A program made the position numbers and the translations under genes. From contig JAJYWI010000023.1 in assembly GCA_021791535.1 (NCBI GenBank), positions 1 through 55,701 of the forward strand: a DNA stretch of 55,701 nucleotides, written 5' to 3'. Shown here piece by piece: positions 41,303 to 49,752 of the stretch (positions within the stretch are counted from its first letter, which is position 1; every line of letters starts with the position of its first letter). Origin of the DNA: Microcaldota archaeon (GTDB lineage: Archaea > Micrarchaeota > Micrarchaeia > Micrarchaeales > Micrarchaeaceae). The notes under the pieces are model-generated. The model was not told the DNA's origin. It ran no database searches and saw nothing but the letters and a program-made list of their open reading frames with translations.

Positions 41303-42766
41303 ATGGCAGATAAGAATGAAAAAGGCAGCAAAGACGGCATTACTGTGAAGAAGGAGGAAAACTTCTCCGAATGGTACACACAGGTAATAAGCAAGTCGGA
41401 GTTCGTTGATTACACTGCCGTATCCGGAGCGCTTGCATTCAGGCCAGACGGCTATTTCGTTTGGGAGACAATACAAAGGGCAATGGACGAAATGTTCAAG
41501 GCTATTGGCATAATGAACGTCTACTTCCCGCTTTTCATACCAGAGAAGCTGCTCAATAAGGAGAAAGAGCATGTCGAGGGGTTCAATCCAGAGGTTGCGT
41601 GGGTTACGCATACCGGCAGTTCAAAGCTGGACGAGCGCCTTGCAGTAAGGCCGACATCAGAGACGATAATGTACGAAAGTTATTCAAAGTGGATCAGGTC
41701 GTGGCGTGACCTCCCAATGAGGTACAACCAGTGGAACAGCGTTGTGAGGTGGGAATTCAAGCATCCGACGCCATTGCTGAGGAGCAGGGAGTTCCTCTGG
41801 AACGAGGGGCACACCGCATTCGCCACTAAGGCTGAGGCCGATGCCGAGTGCAATGTTATACTTGGCATATACAATAAGGTTCTTAGGGAGTACCTTGCCC
41901 TTCCGGGAATCACGGGGAGGAAAAGCGATGCAGAGAAATTCGCGGGCGCGGAGGCTACAAACAGCATAGAGCACATGCTGCCAGATGGCGCATCTGTGCA
42001 GGGGCCTGATTTCCACAGCGACGGGCAGAGGTTCGCAAAGGCGTTCGACATAAAGTTCCTCAACAAGGATGGCAAGACGGAATACGTGTTCCAGAATACA
42101 TTCGGCTTCTCCACAAGAGAGCTTGGGGTGATGCTGGCGGTGCACGGGGATGACAAAGGGCTTGTCATACCGCCAAAGCTGGCAAGGATCCAGGTCGTTA
42201 TAGTGCCGATATACAACAACGACACCAAAGGCATAGTGATTAAGGCAGCGCACGATCTATCCGCGAGGATAGCACATACGGCAAGAACATTTGTTGACGA
42301 CAACGATGCGTATTCACCAGGCTGGAAGTTCCATGAGTGGGAGCTGAAGGGCGTACCGATAAGGATAGAGATTGGCGAGCGCGACATAAAGGCCGACAAG
42401 GTAGTGGTCTACAGGAGGGACACATACAAGAAGCAGGATGTAAAGATGAAGGAGCTGCCAAAAGAAATAGAGGCGTTGTTAGCGGGTGTGCACGAAAGCA
42501 TTTACAAGAAGGCCATGAAGGCCCTAGAGGCCAGCATACACGAGGTCAATACATACTCCGAGCTGAAGAAGGTTGTCGGTGGCATTGGCGGTTTCGCGCA
42601 GGCACCATGGTGTGGCTCACCGAAATGCGAGGCAAAGGTAAAGTCAGAGACAAAGGCGAAGATAACCAATATGCCCTTTGATGCGCAAGCTAAGGCGAGA
42701 GGCAAAAAGTGCGTTGTGTGCAGCGAGGATGCAAAGCACATAGCCAACTTTGCGAAATCCTATTAA
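41303..42766 (+). CDS. proS: prolyl-tRNA synthetase (archaeal/eukaryotic type)
   Basis: 487 residues, class II. Motif 2 region RYNQWNSVVRWEFKHPTPLLRSREFLW and RPTSETIMYESYSKW recognise ATP and proline. Anticodon-binding domain from about 290. The C-terminal zinc-binding domain has WCGSPKCE and KCVVCSE, ending in the family-typical terminal Tyr (FAKSY). Serves tRNA-Pro such as the one at 16781. No editing insertion domain is present, as expected for this type. Confidence 0.96.
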   Translation: MADKNEKGSKDGITVKKEENFSEWYTQVISKSEFVDYTAVSGALAFRPDGYFVWETIQRAMDEMFKAIGIMNVYFPLFIPEKLLNKEKEHVEGFNPEVAWVTHTGSSKLDERLAVRPTSETIMYESYSKWIRSWRDLPMRYNQWNSVVRWEFKHPTPLLRSREFLWNEGHTAFATKAEADAECNVILGIYNKVLREYLALPGITGRKSDAEKFAGAEATNSIEHMLPDGASVQGPDFHSDGQRFAKAFDIKFLNKDGKTEYVFQNTFGFSTRELGVMLAVHGDDKGLVIPPKLARIQVVIVPIYNNDTKGIVIKAAHDLSARIAHTARTFVDDNDAYSPGWKFHEWELKGVPIRIEIGERDIKADKVVVYRRDTYKKQDVKMKELPKEIEALLAGVHESIYKKAMKALEASIHEVNTYSELKKVVGGIGGFAQAPWCGSPKCEAKVKSETKAKITNMPFDAQAKARGKKCVVCSEDAKHIANFAKSY

Positions 42767-42790
42767 ATCTGGGATGCTACTCCATAGTGC

Positions 42791-42862
42791 AGCCCCTTCG
42801 TCTAGCGGCCAAGGACCGCGGGCTTTGGACCCGTGTACATCGGTTCGAATCCGATAGGGGCT
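42791..42862 (+). tRNA. tRNA-Gln (anticodon TTG)
   Basis: Acceptor AGCCCCT/AGGGGCT, anticodon stem GCGGG/CCCGT with loop CTTTGGA, T-arm ATCGG-TTCGAAT-CCGAT. Reads CAA/CAG. No intron. It starts 24 nt after proS and may be processed from its transcript. Confidence 0.92.
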
Positions 42863-42863
42863 A

Positions 42864-42873
42864 AGTATAAATA
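42864..42873 (+). promoter_or_regulatory. TATA box of the ankyrin gene
   Basis: AGTATAAATA directly follows the tRNA-Gln 3' end. It predicts a start near 42895, favouring the ATG at 42903 over 42882. Confidence 0.45.
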
Positions 42874-42902
42874 TCACAAAGATGAAGTTAGCGTGTGCTT
42901 GC

Positions 42903-43766
42903 ATGCGGGGGACTGTTTCCGAAGCTAAAGTCAGCCATGCGATGCAAGAGCAGGCTGCCACACGCCTGGTCAGGCATGTCAACGTAGAGCCTATTTATCG
43001 TGCATTGCTGAGGGGGGATGAAGAAAAGGCGCACCTTAGGTTCACAGAAATAGAATCGTTGCTCACCCAGCGGCAGTATGACAGGGTAATCAGGAGCGCA
43101 TCGCGGCACAATAGGCTAGATTTCCTAAGGCGGCATGTCGACGATCGGGTTTCTGCGCAGGGAAAGCAGATTGCGCTTTATGCCGCAGCGGCATGGGGGC
43201 AAACGCAGGCGTGCAAGTTTTGGGTCCTTGACGGGCATGTAGATGTGCATGCAAAGCCTACAAGATTCAAGAATCCTTACCCCAACATAGCGCTCAGGCA
43301 CCATCACGTTGATACCGCTGCGTTTTTCTTCGATATTGACCGAAGCCTCATAGAGGAACCGGATGGATTGTGGGGCGACAGGCCGATACATGTCGTCAAC
43401 ATAGTCAATTCAGCCGAGGGGCTTGCGCTGCTGGCAAGGCTTCATGCAAACCTGGACTCCAAGACTGCAAAAGCATGGTTCCACGGTGGTTTGCACATAG
43501 ATGCATACCGCGGCTATTGCAATATGGGCGCCGATATGCTCGAGCGAGGAGCTAACCCGAACGTAAAAGACATATGGGGCAGAACGCCGCTGGATATCGC
43601 AACGACATTCAGGCAGAGCAAGTTCGCCAGGCTGCTCCAAAACTATGACGGCGTTGTATCGGACCACAAAATAAACCCGCACAGATCTAAGAATGGCCTG
43701 CCGGCATGGCAGCGCCGCAGAATAAGCTACGAGCTTTATGCAAGGGAAGTCTCAAACCCCTATTAA
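42903..43766 (+). CDS. ankyrin-repeat protein
   Basis: 287 residues from 42903; an in-frame ATG at 42882 would add seven. The clearest repeat is DMLERGANPNVKDIWGRTPLDIATTF near 225-255, a textbook ankyrin unit. Degenerate units precede it: ALYAAAAWGQTQACKFWVLDG and IALRHHHVDTAAFFFDID. No signal peptide or TM. Likely a protein-interaction factor. Arg codons of the CGC/CGG type are more frequent here than in neighbouring core genes, which could mean acquisition. Overlaps the next gene by 29 nt. Confidence 0.75.
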   Translation: MRGTVSEAKVSHAMQEQAATRLVRHVNVEPIYRALLRGDEEKAHLRFTEIESLLTQRQYDRVIRSASRHNRLDFLRRHVDDRVSAQGKQIALYAAAAWGQTQACKFWVLDGHVDVHAKPTRFKNPYPNIALRHHHVDTAAFFFDIDRSLIEEPDGLWGDRPIHVVNIVNSAEGLALLARLHANLDSKTAKAWFHGGLHIDAYRGYCNMGADMLERGANPNVKDIWGRTPLDIATTFRQSKFARLLQNYDGVVSDHKINPHRSKNGLPAWQRRRISYELYAREVSNPY

Positions 43767-44343
43767 CCAACCTGGCGGGACCGGTTATGAACGATGCAGA
43801 GACAATGCAAATGATGTGCCAACACCAAAAGTGATAAAAGTGCTTGTAAGGAAGCCGCTGGTTGTCGAGAGTGAAAACAGCACCCGGAAAGTTATAGATG
43901 GACTTTTCGGGGATGCAGTGCTTGTACGCTATCATGACTTCGACAAGGATGATAAGCATCTTCTTCTCAAGGCAAGGAACCTCGGAATGATTAGAGAACT
44001 GCATTTTTCCGTACCAATAGGCTTAAGCCGCCATACAGACAAGACGCGGCTTCGAACATACCATTATTACATATCCCGTGATTTCCACCGTGGCAGGTAT
44101 TTCTTTAGGCCTGAGGACATGCCAAAGGCGGTCGAAATGGTGGCTGATGCAATTATAGCGCCATTCGATGAGCGCCCCTTATACGCGCAAGGCAACATAT
44201 ACAGCGTGAGGGCCATACTACGTAAAGCAGGCTTCAGCCAGGATGAGGCAAGAAACATAATAAAGTTTAAGTTTGATCGGGCGCGTGCCACTCATCATCA
44301 CGCAGAAACAATTAAATTGCGCGGCGAAGAACAGGTAGCGTGA
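43738..44343 (+). CDS. unknown protein coupled to the ankyrin gene
   Basis: 201 residues, basic, no TM. Family not recognised. His/Arg-rich stretches YHYYISRDFHRGRYFFRPED and ARATHHHAETIKLRGEE, and a short helix-turn-helix-like segment (VRAILRKAGFSQDEARNIIKF) near 160-180. Its start overlaps the ankyrin gene by 29 nt, so the two probably form one unit; an internal start is possible because the first 30 residues look unstructured. Confidence 0.6.
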   Translation: MQGKSQTPINQPGGTGYERCRDNANDVPTPKVIKVLVRKPLVVESENSTRKVIDGLFGDAVLVRYHDFDKDDKHLLLKARNLGMIRELHFSVPIGLSRHTDKTRLRTYHYYISRDFHRGRYFFRPEDMPKAVEMVADAIIAPFDERPLYAQGNIYSVRAILRKAGFSQDEARNIIKFKFDRARATHHHAETIKLRGEEQVA

Positions 44344-44399
44344 TGAGACGAGGTATTTCTGATCTGTGATGATAAGAGAGTCTCTGAAGCCAGGATTGA

Positions 44400-45257
44400 A
44401 TGTCTGAATGGTATTATCTCATCATAATGTCCTCTTTCCTCCTCGGCGTAGCTTCCATAGTGGAGAAGAAGACCTTAAAACGGGAGCATGCACTCGCATA
44501 CAGCTCTATAACCACCATCTTCATCGCCGTTCTTGCCTTAGTATTCCTCCCACTCTCAAACTTCAACATAAGCATATTGGACTGGATTGTCCTGTTTGCG
44601 GTCGGCATCACGTCATCCGTGAGCTACTGGCTCACGGCAAGGGCTTACAAGCACGCTAACATATCTGTATCCGCCCCAATCATGAGCACAGCGCCGCAGG
44701 CGCTAACCGTGATAGTTGCATATATAATACTCGGCGAGACGCTGAGCTATATCCAGTACATAGGCATAGCCATGCTCCTTACGGCCACATTCTTCCTGCT
44801 GTTCGGAAGCAGTCCAGCAACGGCGAAATACAGCAAAAGGTACCCATACCTAATGGCTGCCATAGTGGTCCTCATGGCCGCCGGTGCGATAATGTTGAAA
44901 TACATCCTATACAGCGTGAGCATTTACACCGCGCTTTTCCTCATAGAGATGTTCGTGGCCCTAAACCTCTTCGTGATATCAAGGCACTATCACGGCAACA
45001 GGAACGAGATCAAAAGAAACATAAGGAGGTTCTGGAAACCCACACTCCTGATTGCGGTCCTGACAATAGCATACCGTGTCACGTACTACGCGGCCGTTTC
45101 GCAGGCACCGATCAGCATCGTATCCCCTATGAGAAACATAGTGAACGTAATCATGGTTGTTATGCTCTCAGGCGCGGTATTCAACGAGAAAGGCATCAAG
45201 AGAAAGATGGCCCTATCAGCAGTGATAATAGTTGCAGCGTATCTCATAGTGGTGTGA
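44400..45257 (+). CDS. EamA/DMT-family transporter
   Basis: 285 residues with ten hydrophobic segments in two five-helix halves, the duplicated EamA layout. First half ends around ILGETLSYIQYIGIAMLLTA, a classic DMT motif (E-x-(L/I) ... G). The second half has APISIVSPMRNIVNVIMVVM and ends KRKMALSAVIIVAAYLIVV. Substrate unknown (metabolite or nucleotide-sugar class). Followed after 4 nt by a DUF192 protein. Confidence 0.85.
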   Translation: MSEWYYLIIMSSFLLGVASIVEKKTLKREHALAYSSITTIFIAVLALVFLPLSNFNISILDWIVLFAVGITSSVSYWLTARAYKHANISVSAPIMSTAPQALTVIVAYIILGETLSYIQYIGIAMLLTATFFLLFGSSPATAKYSKRYPYLMAAIVVLMAAGAIMLKYILYSVSIYTALFLIEMFVALNLFVISRHYHGNRNEIKRNIRRFWKPTLLIAVLTIAYRVTYYAAVSQAPISIVSPMRNIVNVIMVVMLSGAVFNEKGIKRKMALSAVIIVAAYLIVV

Positions 45258-45261
45258 ATCA

Positions 45262-45732
45262 GTGGAAAGCAGATACCTTATCGTTATCGTAACGGTTATC
45301 GTCATCGTGGCTATTGTTGCGTATCTTTTTTCGCAAACAAGGATTACCACGGTTGATACTGCAGTGTTGAATGAGCGTTTCGGTGTAGTTTCTGTAGCTG
45401 TAGCAAACGTAACATACTATGCATACCTCGCAAACACCCCCGCATTGCGGGAAGAAGGATACATGAACGTAACGAGTCTCGGCAACTGTGACGCGCACAC
45501 TCCGTGCATCGGAATGCTTTTCACATTCCAGAACCAGACGAGCCTGTGCTTTTGGATGGAAAACACGCCGATACCGCTGAGGCAAACTTGGCTCAACCAA
45601 AGCGGCTATCCAACATACACGTATGTAGGCACCCCGTACTCGAAACGTGCCGTATGCAGTGATGGTCAATATGTCATCGAGACGGCTCCGAACACCACCA
45701 TAGAGGGAAGAGTAGCAATCAAATCCGTTTAG
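45262..45732 (+). CDS. DUF192 protein with N-terminal signal anchor
   Basis: 156 residues from GTG at 45262. One TM/signal anchor at about 5-23, then an extracytoplasmic DUF192 domain: VSVAVANVTYYAYLANTPA ... GMLFTFQNQTSLCFWMENTPIPLRQTW. The W-M-x-N-T-x-(I/F)-P-L motif is diagnostic. At least four N-x-S/T sequons make it a plausible AglB substrate. DUF192 function is unknown. A second, cytoplasmic copy is at 54052. Confidence 0.85.
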   Translation: MESRYLIVIVTVIVIVAIVAYLFSQTRITTVDTAVLNERFGVVSVAVANVTYYAYLANTPALREEGYMNVTSLGNCDAHTPCIGMLFTFQNQTSLCFWMENTPIPLRQTWLNQSGYPTYTYVGTPYSKRAVCSDGQYVIETAPNTTIEGRVAIKSV

Positions 45733-45734
45733 CT

Positions 45735-46118
45735 TCAGTTCTTCTTATGCTCGTAAATGAAAATGCAACCCGCAAGGGTCTTGAGTGGCAGTGCGGCGCA
45801 ATGCATCCTCGCAGGCCCTGGATCTATCCCTATTAGCTCCTTCACCTTCTCGTAATCCACCTTCTTCGCCTCTTCGACCGACATGTTCTTGACCAAGTCA
45901 GTGAGCATGCTGGCGGTCGCTTGGCTTATCGCGCATCCAGAGCCTTCGAACGACACATCGGCTATCTTACCGTCCTTAATCTTGACGTACATGGTCATCT
46001 CGTCGCCGCACAACGGGTTGTCGTCATGGAAACTTGCATCAGCTTCGGCCATCTTCCTCTTGTTATGCGGGTGCTCGTAGTGCGATATTATCTCCTCAAC
46101 ATATATATCCATCGGCAT
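45735..46118 (-). CDS. sufU: Fe-S scaffold/sulfur-acceptor protein SufU/IscU-like
   Basis: 127 residues. Three conserved Cys at about 37 (NPLCGDEM), 62 (GSGCAIS) and 107 (ARMHCAAL), with Asp 39, form the metal/sulfur site. It receives sulfur from SufS and passes it to SufBCD. It overlaps the sufS stop by 1 nt (TAATG). Last gene of the suf operon. The short insertion typical of SufU versus IscU is not easily judged by eye. Confidence 0.92.
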   Translation of the reverse strand: MPMDIYVEEIISHYEHPHNKRKMAEADASFHDDNPLCGDEMTMYVKIKDGKIADVSFEGSGCAISQATASMLTDLVKNMSVEEAKKVDYEKVKELIGIDPGPARMHCAALPLKTLAGCIFIYEHKKN

Positions 46119-47383
46119 TAGCTTACCTTGAATATCCTCTTTACGTTGCCTATGGCAGCAACCGCCTTATCTATATCCCTCTCGTCGTTGTAGATGTAGA
46201 AGCTCATCCGCGAAAGCGCTCCCTCGCCAAGTACGCCTGTCACCAAAGGCATGGCGCAGTGGTGGCCCGCGCGTATCGCTATGCCATCCCTATCGAATAT
46301 ACTAGCGACATCGTGAGGGTGCACCCCCTTTATCGAGAACGATACTACCCCACCGCGCTTATCAGTCTCTCCAGCCCTGCACCCGAATACAATAACGTTC
46401 TTTATACCAGCCATGGACTCCATGGCGTACTTCGTCACTTTCTTCTCATGCTCCCTTATTGTCCGCATGCCTATCCTGCTCAGGTAATCCACCGCCGTTC
46501 CGAGCGCTATGCCTCCCTCTATGTTGGAGGTGCCGGCCTCGAACTTCCATGGGAGGTCATTCGGCGTATACGAGTGGAAACCGACAGTCCTTATCATGTC
46601 ACCTCCCCCGAAGAGAGGTTGCATCTCCGCCAGCATCTCCTTCCTCCCGTAGAGGACGCCTATGCCGGTCGGGCCGAGCATCTTGTGTCCTGAGAACGCG
46701 TAGAAGTCACAGCCTATGTCCTTCACATCTACTGGCATGTGGGGGACCGCCTGCGCGCCATCGACCAGCACCGTTGCGCCCGCGCCCTTCGCCGCCTTTG
46801 TTATCCTCTTCGCATCGTTTATGCTCCCTAGTACATTTGACACCTGGGTAAAGGCGACAATCTTCGGGTTCTTTCCTAGCTCCTGCTCAAGGCTCGCATA
46901 AGAAAGCCCGCACTTCCCCTTATCGAGCTTTATGTAATCCAGCACCGCACCTTTCTTCTTCGCTAGTATCTGCCACGGAACTATGTTGCTATGATGCTCC
47001 ATCTCTGATATTAGTATATGGTCCCCTCTCTTGATGTTCTGGTCGCCCCAGGCAAGCGCAACAAGGTTTATCGCTTCTGTCGTGTTCCTCACGTAGATGA
47101 TTTCCTCGATTCCTGCCGCGCCGATAAGCTTCGCAACCTTCTCCTTTGAATTGGTATATTCCTCTGTAGCCCTTTCAGCTATCTGGTATACACCGCGATG
47201 TATGTTTGCATTGTACTTCGTATAGTATTCGTAGATGGCATCGATTACCTGCTGCGGTTTCTGCGACGTTGCCGCACTGTCGAGATAGACAAGCGGCTTC
47301 CCATTCACCTTTATCTTAAATATGGGGAAGTCCTTCTTTATCCTCTCCACATCCAACGACCCTCCAGCCAAGTAACCACTCAC
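46118..47383 (-). CDS. sufS: cysteine desulfurase SufS
   Basis: 421-residue class-V PLP aminotransferase. YAFSGHKMLGPTG holds the PLP Lys (about 234). The active-site Cys is in RAGHHCAMPLV (about 376) within a short loop, the group II/SufS type. YLDSAATSQKP and EMEHHSNIVPW are further family motifs. Its GTG start overlaps the sufC stop (GTGA). Confidence 0.96.
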   Translation of the reverse strand: MSGYLAGGSLDVERIKKDFPIFKIKVNGKPLVYLDSAATSQKPQQVIDAIYEYYTKYNANIHRGVYQIAERATEEYTNSKEKVAKLIGAAGIEEIIYVRNTTEAINLVALAWGDQNIKRGDHILISEMEHHSNIVPWQILAKKKGAVLDYIKLDKGKCGLSYASLEQELGKNPKIVAFTQVSNVLGSINDAKRITKAAKGAGATVLVDGAQAVPHMPVDVKDIGCDFYAFSGHKMLGPTGIGVLYGRKEMLAEMQPLFGGGDMIRTVGFHSYTPNDLPWKFEAGTSNIEGGIALGTAVDYLSRIGMRTIREHEKKVTKYAMESMAGIKNVIVFGCRAGETDKRGGVVSFSIKGVHPHDVASIFDRDGIAIRAGHHCAMPLVTGVLGEGALSRMSFYIYNDERDIDKAVAAIGNVKRIFKVS

Positions 47384-48114
47384 TGTTTTGTGAAGGACTC
47401 GTAGCCCTCCTTTTCAAGCTTTTCTATGATCTCTTTGCCCCCCTCAGCCACTATCTTTCCGTTTGCCATCACATGGACGAACTGCGGATCCATGTAATTC
47501 AATATCCTGCTGTAGTGCGTTATTATCACCAAACCAATGTTATACTTCTTCGAGAATGCGTTTATGTTCTCCGCGACAACCTTCACAGCATCTATGTCAA
47601 GCCCAGAGTCGGGTTCGTCAAGTATGGCTATCTTCGGCCTTAGCACACCCATCTGTAGCACCTCGGCCTTCTTCTTCTCGCCTCCGGAGAACCCCTGGTT
47701 AAGCGATCTTCCTATAAGGTTGTCAACCATCTTCAGACCGACGGCGTCAGCTCTTATATCAGCCATGAGCTCTTTAGTGTTCACATTTGTTGAGACAGCC
47801 TCCTTAGCGCTGTGCAGGAAGTTAATGAAACCTACCCCCTCAACTTCCACTGGGTTCTGGAAACCAAGGAAAAGGCCAAGCTTTGCTCTTTTGTCCGGAG
47901 TGAGGGCAAGTATGCTCTGCCCATCAACAAGAATGTCGCCAGCGGTAGGCTTGAGCTTCGGATACCCCATTATCGTCTTCGCGAGCGTGGTCTTTCCAGA
48001 GCCGTTGTGCCCCATTATTACGTGCACCTCGCCCTGGTTAACCTTCAGGTTGACCCCCCCGACTATCTCCTTGCCATCTATTGGCACATGCAAATCTTTC
48101 ACTTCAAGAATCAT
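47380..48114 (-). CDS. sufC: Fe-S assembly ATPase SufC
   Basis: 244 residues from the ATG at 48114; an upstream in-frame start would add 21 residues before the conserved MILEVKDLHV. Walker A GHNGSGKTT near 35-43, Q-loop GFQNPVEVEGV, ABC signature GFSGGEKKKAEVLQM, Walker B KIAILDEPDSGLD, and His switch ITHYSRIL. ABC-type ATPase that drives SufB-SufD rearrangement. GTGAT lies 3 nt before its ATG. Confidence 0.96.
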   Translation of the reverse strand: MILEVKDLHVPIDGKEIVGGVNLKVNQGEVHVIMGHNGSGKTTLAKTIMGYPKLKPTAGDILVDGQSILALTPDKRAKLGLFLGFQNPVEVEGVGFINFLHSAKEAVSTNVNTKELMADIRADAVGLKMVDNLIGRSLNQGFSGGEKKKAEVLQMGVLRPKIAILDEPDSGLDIDAVKVVAENINAFSKKYNIGLVIITHYSRILNYMDPQFVHVMANGKIVAEGGKEIIEKLEKEGYESFTKQ

Positions 48115-48122
48115 TCTATCAC

Positions 48123-48443
48123 CTATTTTACCGTAATTGCGCAATCGAACCTGTGGTACCTCTGGCAGGCTTTGCACATATACCTCTGCGCGTTCCTGTC
48201 ACGGTTCTCGACAATCTCCCTTATGAACGTCTTTGCCACATCGTCGTTTATCCTGGCTTCAGCGCATTTCACTACATTTGAATAATGGCCGTTCACATAT
48301 TTGCTTATCGACGCCTGGGTAATCTCAAGCAGCTCTGCAACCCCCTGCTGGTTTATCCTATACTTGCTCACCATGAGCTTGGCCACCTTTGCCCTGAAAG
48401 CTGGCATGAATTCTCCGAGCGCTATCTCGTAGTCCGTTTTCAT
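48123..48443 (-). CDS. HTH (XRE/COG2522-like) regulator with four Cys, within suf operon
   Basis: 106 residues. Helix-turn-helix at about 31-52 (INQQGVAELLEITQASISKYVNG). Cys at 60, 90, 93 and 101 (VKCAEA, YMCKACQRYHRFDC) could bind an Fe-S cluster or zinc. The location between sufD and sufC with 5- and 9-nt gaps argues for an autoregulator of Suf, the role IscR or SufR plays in bacteria; that is inference. A perfect palindrome at the operon promoter is a candidate target. Confidence 0.82.
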   Translation of the reverse strand: MKTDYEIALGEFMPAFRAKVAKLMVSKYRINQQGVAELLEITQASISKYVNGHYSNVVKCAEARINDDVAKTFIREIVENRDRNAQRYMCKACQRYHRFDCAITVK

Positions 48444-48447
48444 TGCA

Positions 48448-49743
48448 TCATCTGTACTTGTAGTGACCTTTGAATATGCCCTCCTCGTTCTCCCGGCCCA
48501 CCCATATGTTCTCGGTGGAGAGCTTAAGCTGGCCCCCGAAGTTGCCGTTCTCCATCTTCTCCGCTACCAGGGACGCGCCAGCCAGCTTCGCGTTTATGTC
48601 CTTGAAACTGCCTATCGAGCTGGAGAAGAAGCCCTCGACTATCAGCTTCTTAGCAACGTGCTCGTCGAGCCCTTTCGACATCAGGTAGAATATGAGATCG
48701 CTGTCTATGGGGCCGGTCGCCGAAGCATGGGTGGCCTTTACCTCGTTTTCGTCTATCGACATCGCAGGCATAGAGTTCAGGTATGCTGTCTTGTCAAGCA
48801 GCATGCCGGATTCGTGGACGAATGACCTTGCATTCTTAGAGCCAAATGGTATCTTCGCAAAACCCTTCATAATGCAGCGAGATTCGTCCATGAGCACAGC
48901 CCTCGAGCGCAGCTCCGCGGTGGTTGACGGGGCCGAATTCTCTATATTGCTCGTCATGTCAAACCTCTGCTTTGCCGATCCGAACAAAAGCTCATTCACG
49001 CGGATGGACCCCTCGTGACCAACCGCGCAGAACTTGTTCTTAGCCTTAGAGCTCATGCCGCCATTGTAGAAGTAATTGAGCTTCAGATCGCCGTTATTCC
49101 CAACATTGTACTTTGACAGGCCTACCACAACCGTGTTCCTGTCCTCGTTGTGTACCGCGTCTACCACCACGTTCGAATACGCGCCGACCTTGCCTTCGTG
49201 CATCACGCAGCTCGCAGAGTCTGTCTTTGAAAAGGATGCGTACCACTCAAGGATGTCTAGTTCAGATCCCTCACCTGTGTTTATCATCACCTGAGTTGCG
49301 AGCGGGGTCGTTATGTTCAGGAAAAGCAGGTTTAATTTTGCCTTTATCCCTTTTGGCACGTCTATGAAGATGAATTCATTAGTAAACGCATGAACTAGGG
49401 CCGCAAGCTTGTCATCGGAGCTTCTGTAGAGCTTGGCATCCAGCGCATCTATCTTTATGTCAGACACTGGCAGCACGGTAACGTATTTTGCGCCTGGGTT
49501 GATCACATGACCAGATCCTCCAATTATGATATCAAACCTTATCTCGCCCTTGATGAAAAGGGACTTAGCCGCGGCGTAAAGTCCTGCCGGGGTGTCAGGC
49601 GCGGCGGTTTTGCCCTGGTATATCTCAAGCAGGTGATCAGGGCTCAGGCTGATGAACTCTTTCTTGTAGAGCTCGTTCTGCTCCTCAGGCAGCTCCCTGT
49701 ACCTCTGGATTGCATCGTCAGCGAAAAGCCCGTAAGGATTCAA
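48448..49743 (-). CDS. sufD: Fe-S assembly protein SufD
   Basis: 431 residues, start TTG at 49743 preceded by GTGATGAC. The right-handed beta-helix core and C-terminal SufBD motif are recognisable: MPAMSIDENEVKATHASATGPIDSDLIFYLMSKGLDEHVAKKLIVEGFF. The His of HASATG is a cluster-related residue in the family. Pairs with SufB and SufC. Nine nt separate it from sufB. Confidence 0.92.
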   Translation of the reverse strand: MNPYGLFADDAIQRYRELPEEQNELYKKEFISLSPDHLLEIYQGKTAAPDTPAGLYAAAKSLFIKGEIRFDIIIGGSGHVINPGAKYVTVLPVSDIKIDALDAKLYRSSDDKLAALVHAFTNEFIFIDVPKGIKAKLNLLFLNITTPLATQVMINTGEGSELDILEWYASFSKTDSASCVMHEGKVGAYSNVVVDAVHNEDRNTVVVGLSKYNVGNNGDLKLNYFYNGGMSSKAKNKFCAVGHEGSIRVNELLFGSAKQRFDMTSNIENSAPSTTAELRSRAVLMDESRCIMKGFAKIPFGSKNARSFVHESGMLLDKTAYLNSMPAMSIDENEVKATHASATGPIDSDLIFYLMSKGLDEHVAKKLIVEGFFSSSIGSFKDINAKLAGASLVAEKMENGNFGGQLKLSTENIWVGRENEEGIFKGHYKYR

Positions 49744-49752
49744 GTCATCACT

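Noticed and set aside
46034-46693. 219-residue antisense ORF over sufU/sufS
   Set aside because: Antisense to conserved PLP-enzyme motifs; no start signal.
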